NCBI GenBank assembly: GCA_031548675.1 | Contig: JAVBQU010000035.1 | Coordinates: forward strand, 1-10,042 | From: JAVBQU01 sp031548675 | GTDB taxonomy: Bacteria; Bacteroidota; Bacteroidia; Bacteroidales; P3 | Length of the DNA: 10,042 bases | Direction: 5' to 3' | Shown: positions 6,761 through 10,042 of the stretch, piece after piece | Layout: every line of letters starts with the position of its first letter | Numbering within the stretch: position 1 is the stretch's first letter | Program-made: the position numbers and the translations under genes | The notes under the pieces: generated by a model | What the model was told of the DNA's origin: nothing | Seen by the model: only the letters and a program-made list of their open reading frames with translations | The model's database searches: none

Positions 6761-6898
6761 TTACGCCTTTCTTGTAATTTGGTTCATAAATCCTGTTATC
6801 TTTAATAGCTTGCACACTATTTTCTTGCATTTATCAGCCTTGCAAGAGAGGCTTTTTATATTAGGCGGAGCGAGCGAAGCTCCTATAATTAAAAACAT
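6761..6898 (-). CDS. Possible 45-residue small protein
   Basis: A 45-codon ORF begins at an ATG (6898-6896) with a distant AGGAAAAAG purine stretch upstream, and stops just before the three hairpins. Its product starts MFLIIGASLAPPN and has three Cys in a lysine-rich middle (CKADKCKKIVCK). It lies within the leader predicted from the promoter at 6971-7002. Part of its coding sequence is an inverted repeat (GGAGC 6867-6871, GCTCC 6879-6883), so it may be a chance ORF across repeat DNA. I recognise no family. Confidence 0.25.
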   Translation of the reverse strand: MFLIIGASLAPPNIKSLSCKADKCKKIVCKLLKITGFMNQITRKA

Positions 6899-6970
6899 AT
6901 TGTATTCTTTTTCCTACTCGGTTTTCCGCCTACCCAATCTCAAGCTGAATTTAGTAAGGAAAAATCTCTC

Positions 6971-7002
6971 CAAAGGTATTTTAAATAAATTAAAATAACA
7001 AA
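6971..7002 (-). promoter_or_regulatory. Full-consensus Bacteroidota promoter, leftward
   Basis: On the minus strand TTTG (6999-7002) is followed after exactly 20 nt by TACCTTTG (6971-6978), a complete match to TTTG-N19-21-TAnnTTTG. Transcription would start near 6964 and run left, reaching the Cys-rich lipoprotein ATG after about 330 nt of leader that includes the small ORF and the hairpins. Confidence 0.7.
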
Positions 7003-7017
7003 AAATGGAACGAAGTC

Positions 7018-7101
7018 GTAACGAAATTTCGAAATATTTGTAAGTTGCTGAAAATAATGCTTATTACAGAGGTGAAAAATGTAACGAAATGGTAACGAAA
7101 T
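7018..7101. repeat. Three copies of GTAACGAAAT
   Basis: The decamer occurs at 7018-7027, 7081-7090 and 7092-7101; the first copy overlaps the palindrome CGAAATTTCG (7022-7031). The copies lie just upstream of the leftward promoter at 6971-7002, where activator or repressor sites could sit. They may equally be low-complexity intergenic repeats. An ORF covering this stretch on the minus strand (6990-7199) is Phe-rich and not credible. Confidence 0.45.
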
Positions 7102-7258
7102 TTTTTCGGAAGGTTTTCAGGAGCAAAATATATCCTAAAAAAGTGGATTTTTCGCTTGTTTTTCTGGTTTCGGAGGAAAAAGTATATGAATTTCATCATA
7201 TTGCCAGCACTAAAGATTTAAGAAGCTGAGATAATATTTTTTTAAATATTCTGCTACC

Positions 7259-7347
7259 ATAGGACGATAGGATTCTTTCTTCTGTTTTTTTCACATTCGG
7301 AAAGGGATAATTCTATGATAAAAAGCCGGTAAAAAGTAGTAATTTTG
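7259..7347 (-). pseudogene. Eroded 3' end of a second TlpA-like gene
   Basis: The block ATAGGACGATAGGATT (7259-7274) is identical to 4635-4650 in the TlpA-like gene, and CATTCGG recurs at the matching distance (7294-7300 and 4672-4678). In the functional gene this stretch encodes SECDKIEVEKILSSYH. Here the minus strand gives SECEK and, after a frame shift, a piece reading ERILSSYG. Further upstream a segment reading LLFTGFLS before a stop mirrors the VIFSGLYLS of the functional gene, in another frame. The relic is therefore frame-broken and lacks the thioredoxin active site. It shares orientation with the intact gene, implying an old tandem duplication or recombination that removed most of one copy. 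Confidence 0.6.
7340..7347 (+). promoter_or_regulatory. Possible -7 element for the repeat-rich lipoprotein gene
   Basis: TAATTTTG matches TAnnTTTG, 28 bp before the ATG at 7376. No TTTG is present at the expected -33 distance, so it is a half-match only. In AT-rich DNA such octamers also occur by chance. Confidence 0.4.
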
Positions 7348-7375
7348 TTTTTAGTTAATTCAATATTTAGATATT

Positions 7376-8488
7376 ATGAGAAATAGAATCGTATGGGCAG
7401 TCTGCCTGATAACATTGGTAGCAGGAAGCATTTCGTGCGGAAGCGGCAATGATAATAAAACCACATTGTCTGATACCGAAATAGCAGCTAATCTTAAAAA
7501 ATACGGAATAAAAGGGAAGGTAAAAACGATTAGGCAGCGGGTATATTGGACTTCTGAAAAATTCGGACGTATAGAAAAAGGGAAACGCCAAAATATGGCT
7601 GCTCAGGATTTTTTGCAGGTTTTCAACGAAAACGGACAGCTAATTGAAGAAATCCATTATGATGCCAAAGATACGGAGGTAAGCCGAAAGGTAAATACGT
7701 ATGATAAATCTCTTTTGGCAAAGGAAGAGTATTATAATTCGGGAAAATTACAAAGCATTATCGTTTATACTTATGGCGGAAACCTAATAAAACAAAAAGA
7801 CATACAAGACGGCAACGGCAAGCTGAAAGAACGTTATGCTTACAGCTATACCGATTTGCAAATGATACAGGATGAGGATAAGTATAATGCTGCTGAAAAA
7901 TTAGTACAAAAAATCGTACATACTTATGAAGGCAAGCTGCTTACGGAACAGCAATATTATACGGGAGGAGGAACTTTATTCAGAAGAAAAACTTTTTCGT
8001 ACGATGATAATTCTCAATTAATTTCGCAAGTTACTTATAAATACCAAAATAAAGCTGAAAGTTTTGAAAGCAGAACGACATTCGGAGATTATAATTCGTT
8101 TGGAAAGTATCAGGTAAAAACCACTTATAACGAACAAGACCAGGTTACGGAAGAAGTGAAATATGCTTATGATATGAATGAAAATCTGGTTTCGCAAACG
8201 GTTTCTAAACCTTTGCCAGAGGTTGCTGCCGCTGTTCCTGCATCTGCCGATAATGTTGATGAATCGTATAATAGCGAAAATGAAAATTCGAATAATGTGG
8301 CTGCTGATGAACCGGAATCTACTGAAAGTATTTATGAGAGGGAATGGGAAATAGGCTCGGGAAGCGTATTTGAATATGGTTATGATACGGTTCAGAACTG
8401 GACTAAAAAAGTAACTTATAAATTGGAAGAAAAAACCGGAAACAGAGTCCGCCAGCTTTATTTTGAACGGGTTATCGAATACCGGTAG
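7376..8488 (+). CDS. Repeat-containing lipoprotein, function unknown
   Basis: 370 residues, no named family recognised. The signal sequence ends in the lipobox GSISC with lipidated Cys21. Residues about 80-275 are a run of degenerate units of 20-25 residues with the pattern Y-x-x-x-G-x-L plus paired aromatic residues (EEYYNSGKLQ, HTYEGKLLTEQQYY, FSYDDNSQLI), resembling distant Rhs/YD-type or YwqK-type beta repeats; this is a visual likeness only. Residues about 281-318 are a low-complexity Ala/Glu/Asn/Ser linker. The C-terminal part (320-370) returns to the same style (YGYDTVQNWTKKVTYK). It is likely an outer-membrane or surface protein. It opens the rightward gene block, 118 bp before the hydrogenase-like sensor gene; shared transcription is possible but unproven. 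Confidence 0.75.
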   Translation: MRNRIVWAVCLITLVAGSISCGSGNDNKTTLSDTEIAANLKKYGIKGKVKTIRQRVYWTSEKFGRIEKGKRQNMAAQDFLQVFNENGQLIEEIHYDAKDTEVSRKVNTYDKSLLAKEEYYNSGKLQSIIVYTYGGNLIKQKDIQDGNGKLKERYAYSYTDLQMIQDEDKYNAAEKLVQKIVHTYEGKLLTEQQYYTGGGTLFRRKTFSYDDNSQLISQVTYKYQNKAESFESRTTFGDYNSFGKYQVKTTYNEQDQVTEEVKYAYDMNENLVSQTVSKPLPEVAAAVPASADNVDESYNSENENSNNVAADEPESTESIYEREWEIGSGSVFEYGYDTVQNWTKKVTYKLEEKTGNRVRQLYFERVIEYR

Positions 8489-8513
8489 ATTTAAGCCTGA
8501 ATTTAATCTTCAT

Positions 8514-8565
8514 ACGGCATATTCTGTACCTGTTTGGAAATAATCAGCATATTGCCGTTTCCAAA
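8514..8565 (+). promoter_or_regulatory. Two mutually exclusive hairpins between the lipoprotein and sensor genes
   Basis: TTTGGAAA (8533-8540) pairs exactly with TTTCCAAA (8558-8565). Alternatively ACGGCA (8514-8519) pairs with TGCCGT (8553-8558), which encloses the left arm of the first stem and shares base 8558 with its right arm. Either could be a weak terminator for the lipoprotein gene, or together a switching leader for the sensor gene. No T-run follows, so termination is doubtful. Confidence 0.35.
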
Positions 8566-8606
8566 ATAAATCCGGTTCTATAAATAACCCTAGCTTACAT
8601 AGAAGA

Positions 8607-10042
8607 ATGGAAGATATTATTCATATTCATCATAAAGCCTGCCGAAAATGCTATGCCTGTGTACGGGTATGTCCGGTAAAAGCAATACAAATGCATGGGA
8701 ACGACGAGGTTCCGGTGCTTATTCAGGAGCGCTGCATTGCTTGCGGAACCTGCTACCGCTCGTGCGAATATAATGCTATTTCGTATATTGATTCGAAGCA
8801 GGAGGTAATGGATTTATTGCAATCGAAAAATCGGGTTGCAGCCATTGTAGACCCAAGTATTTGTGCGGAATTTGATGATATAACGGATTACCGGAAATTT
8901 GTGCAGATGATTCGCCAGCTGGGATTTGATTATGTGCATGAGGTTTCGTTCGGCGTGGATTTGGTGGCAAAAGAGTTTGCCCGTTTATTAGAGGATTTTA
9001 AAGGGAAATACTATATTACCTCCAACTGCCCTGCCATTATTTATTATGTTGAGAAATATTATCCTGAACAAATAAATAATCTTACGCCTATTATTACGCC
9101 TATGGGGGCTATGGCTCAAACTGTACGTAAAATTTATGGCGGAGAAATTAAAATTGTATATATAGGACCCTGCATTGCTGCTAAACGGGAAGTGTACCGC
9201 TTATCGGGTAATTCTGCTGTAGATGCGGTTTTAACTTTTATAGGTTTGAGAGAGCTGTTCGATGCTCATCGGATTAAAGAAAAAATAGTAGAGTTTTCTG
9301 ATTTTGATGCTCCTTTGGGCTACAAAGGTTCTATCTATCCTATCAGCGAGGGTTTTGTAGAGGCAGCTGAAATTGATACTTCTTTATTAACTGGTACGGT
9401 AACTACCGCCGAAGGCAAAAAAGATGCCTTGGATGCCATAAAGCAGTTTTCTACGGATATTGATTTTATTAAGCAGCATTTTAATTTGTTCTATTGCGAT
9501 GGATGCCAGATGGGACCGGGGTCTTCTTTGAACGGAAAAAAATATATAAGGCATACTTTAACTACCAATTATGCCAATAAGCGTTTGAACAATTTTGATC
9601 TGAATCAATGGAAGCAGAATCTGGATAAGTATTATGATGCAATCAATATGAAGGATTCGTATTTTGCGGATAGCCAGACTGAGCAAGAGGTTGACGAAAA
9701 TAAGCTGCATGACGCACTGCGTCTGTTGGGCAAATCGGGAGCTACAAGTGCAACGCATGCCTGCGAAGCCTGCGGTTTTGCTTCGTGCCACGATTTAGCG
9801 GTATCTGTTGCCCAAGGGGTTGCTTCTATTGATATGTGTTCGGGCTATGCGCACCGTAAAAAAATGCAATTGGAACGTAAATTAAAACGGATACAGGATG
9901 AAATGATTAGGGTAGAATCTAATCTGAAAGAGACTCAGAATCATTTAACGGAAGAGACAGAAAAACTCAACGATTCCCGCAATGTTTTTTATACTGTAAT
10001 GCAGAATATAAGACCCGGCGTAGTATTGGTAGATGAAAAACT
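8607..10042 (+). CDS. Putative sensory [FeFe]-hydrogenase-like protein with PAS domain (3' truncated)
   Basis: The first 478 residues are visible; the gene runs off the right edge. In order: two ferredoxin-type 4Fe-4S motifs (Cys12, 15, 18, 22 and Cys43, 46, 49, 53); an [FeFe]-hydrogenase H-cluster domain (about 75-345) with L1 TSNCP (138-142), L2 GPCIAAK (187-193) and L3 CDGCQMGPG (297-305); a Fes-type 4Fe-4S motif (Cys386, 389, 394, 411); a coiled coil (about 415-455); and the start of a probable PAS domain near 458 (VFYTVMQNIRPGVVLVDE). Cysteines able to hold the H-cluster remain (141, 189, 297, 300), but the proton-shuttle Cys of the canonical TSCCP is Asn140 and the L2 Lys is displaced by one. 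With the PAS domain this fits the putative sensory group C/D hydrogenases better than a bulk H2 enzyme. The output domain is unseen; a phosphatase or kinase module is expected. Confidence 0.85.
   Translation, partial: MEDIIHIHHKACRKCYACVRVCPVKAIQMHGNDEVPVLIQERCIACGTCYRSCEYNAISYIDSKQEVMDLLQSKNRVAAIVDPSICAEFDDITDYRKFVQMIRQLGFDYVHEVSFGVDLVAKEFARLLEDFKGKYYITSNCPAIIYYVEKYYPEQINNLTPIITPMGAMAQTVRKIYGGEIKIVYIGPCIAAKREVYRLSGNSAVDAVLTFIGLRELFDAHRIKEKIVEFSDFDAPLGYKGSIYPISEGFVEAAEIDTSLLTGTVTTAEGKKDALDAIKQFSTDIDFIKQHFNLFYCDGCQMGPGSSLNGKKYIRHTLTTNYANKRLNNFDLNQWKQNLDKYYDAINMKDSYFADSQTEQEVDENKLHDALRLLGKSGATSATHACEACGFASCHDLAVSVAQGVASIDMCSGYAHRKKMQLERKLKRIQDEMIRVESNLKETQNHLTEETEKLNDSRNVFYTVMQNIRPGVVLVDEK

Noticed and set aside
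6990..7199. Minus-strand 69-codon Phe-rich ORF
   Set aside because: It is generated by the GTAACGAAAT repeats and AT-rich sequence, overlaps the leftward promoter, and has no recognisable features.

Overview
The window looks like an AT-rich chromosomal segment from an anaerobic member of the Bacteroidota, probably Bacteroidales-like. Three things support this. Promoters match the Bacteroidota form TTTG-N19-21-TAnnTTTG, seen as TACCTTTG at 1956-1963, 3557-3564 and 6971-6978 (minus strand). The exported proteins are small lipoproteins plus a mammalian-type (M28) glutaminyl cyclase. An [FeFe]-hydrogenase-like protein implies anaerobic life. No rRNA, tRNA, CRISPR array or intact insertion sequence was seen.

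Layout. Every gene up to 6634 lies on the minus strand; both genes after 7376 lie on the plus strand. Reading left to right: (1) 1-397 is non-coding apart from a possible ORF edge at the left end, and holds a 137-bp nested inverted-repeat element (231-367). (2) 398-1922 holds mgsA (methylglyoxal synthase), directly downstream of a lipoprotein-like M28 glutaminyl cyclase. (3) 2135-2493 is non-coding, with a long-stem dispersed-type repeat and a perfect 24-bp-stem terminator serving gapA. (4) 2505-3587 is gapA with a recognisable promoter. (5) 3875-4303 is a DUF1573 lipoprotein, flanked by low-complexity and palindromic intergenic DNA. (6) 4608-6634 holds a TlpA-like exported thioredoxin-fold protein and, upstream of it, a cysteine-rich lipoprotein, separated by a 16-bp-stem terminator. 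(7) 6635-7375 is a 741-bp divergent region. It has a full-consensus leftward promoter about 330 nt from the next gene, three consecutive hairpins, a 45-codon small ORF and the eroded 3' end of a second TlpA-like gene. (8) 7376-8488 is a repeat-rich lipoprotein of unknown function. (9) 8607-end is a partial hydrogenase-like sensor.

How the genes relate. mgsA and gapA both act at the triose-phosphate level: GapA carries carbon through glycolysis, and MgsA diverts dihydroxyacetone phosphate to methylglyoxal when phosphate is limiting. The glutaminyl cyclase would cap exported proteins that begin with Gln after signal-peptidase cleavage, and the TlpA-like protein here has a predicted Gln-Gln mature N-terminus. 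The TlpA-like protein and the cysteine-rich lipoprotein plausibly form a redox pair; a relic of another TlpA-like gene beside them suggests a once-duplicated cassette.

The most interesting gene is the last. It has two 4Fe-4S motifs, an [FeFe]-hydrogenase H-cluster domain with altered motifs (no proton-shuttle Cys), a Fes-type 4Fe-4S motif, a coiled coil and the start of a probable PAS domain. This is the architecture of a putative sensory, not catalytic, hydrogenase. Its output domain lies beyond the window.
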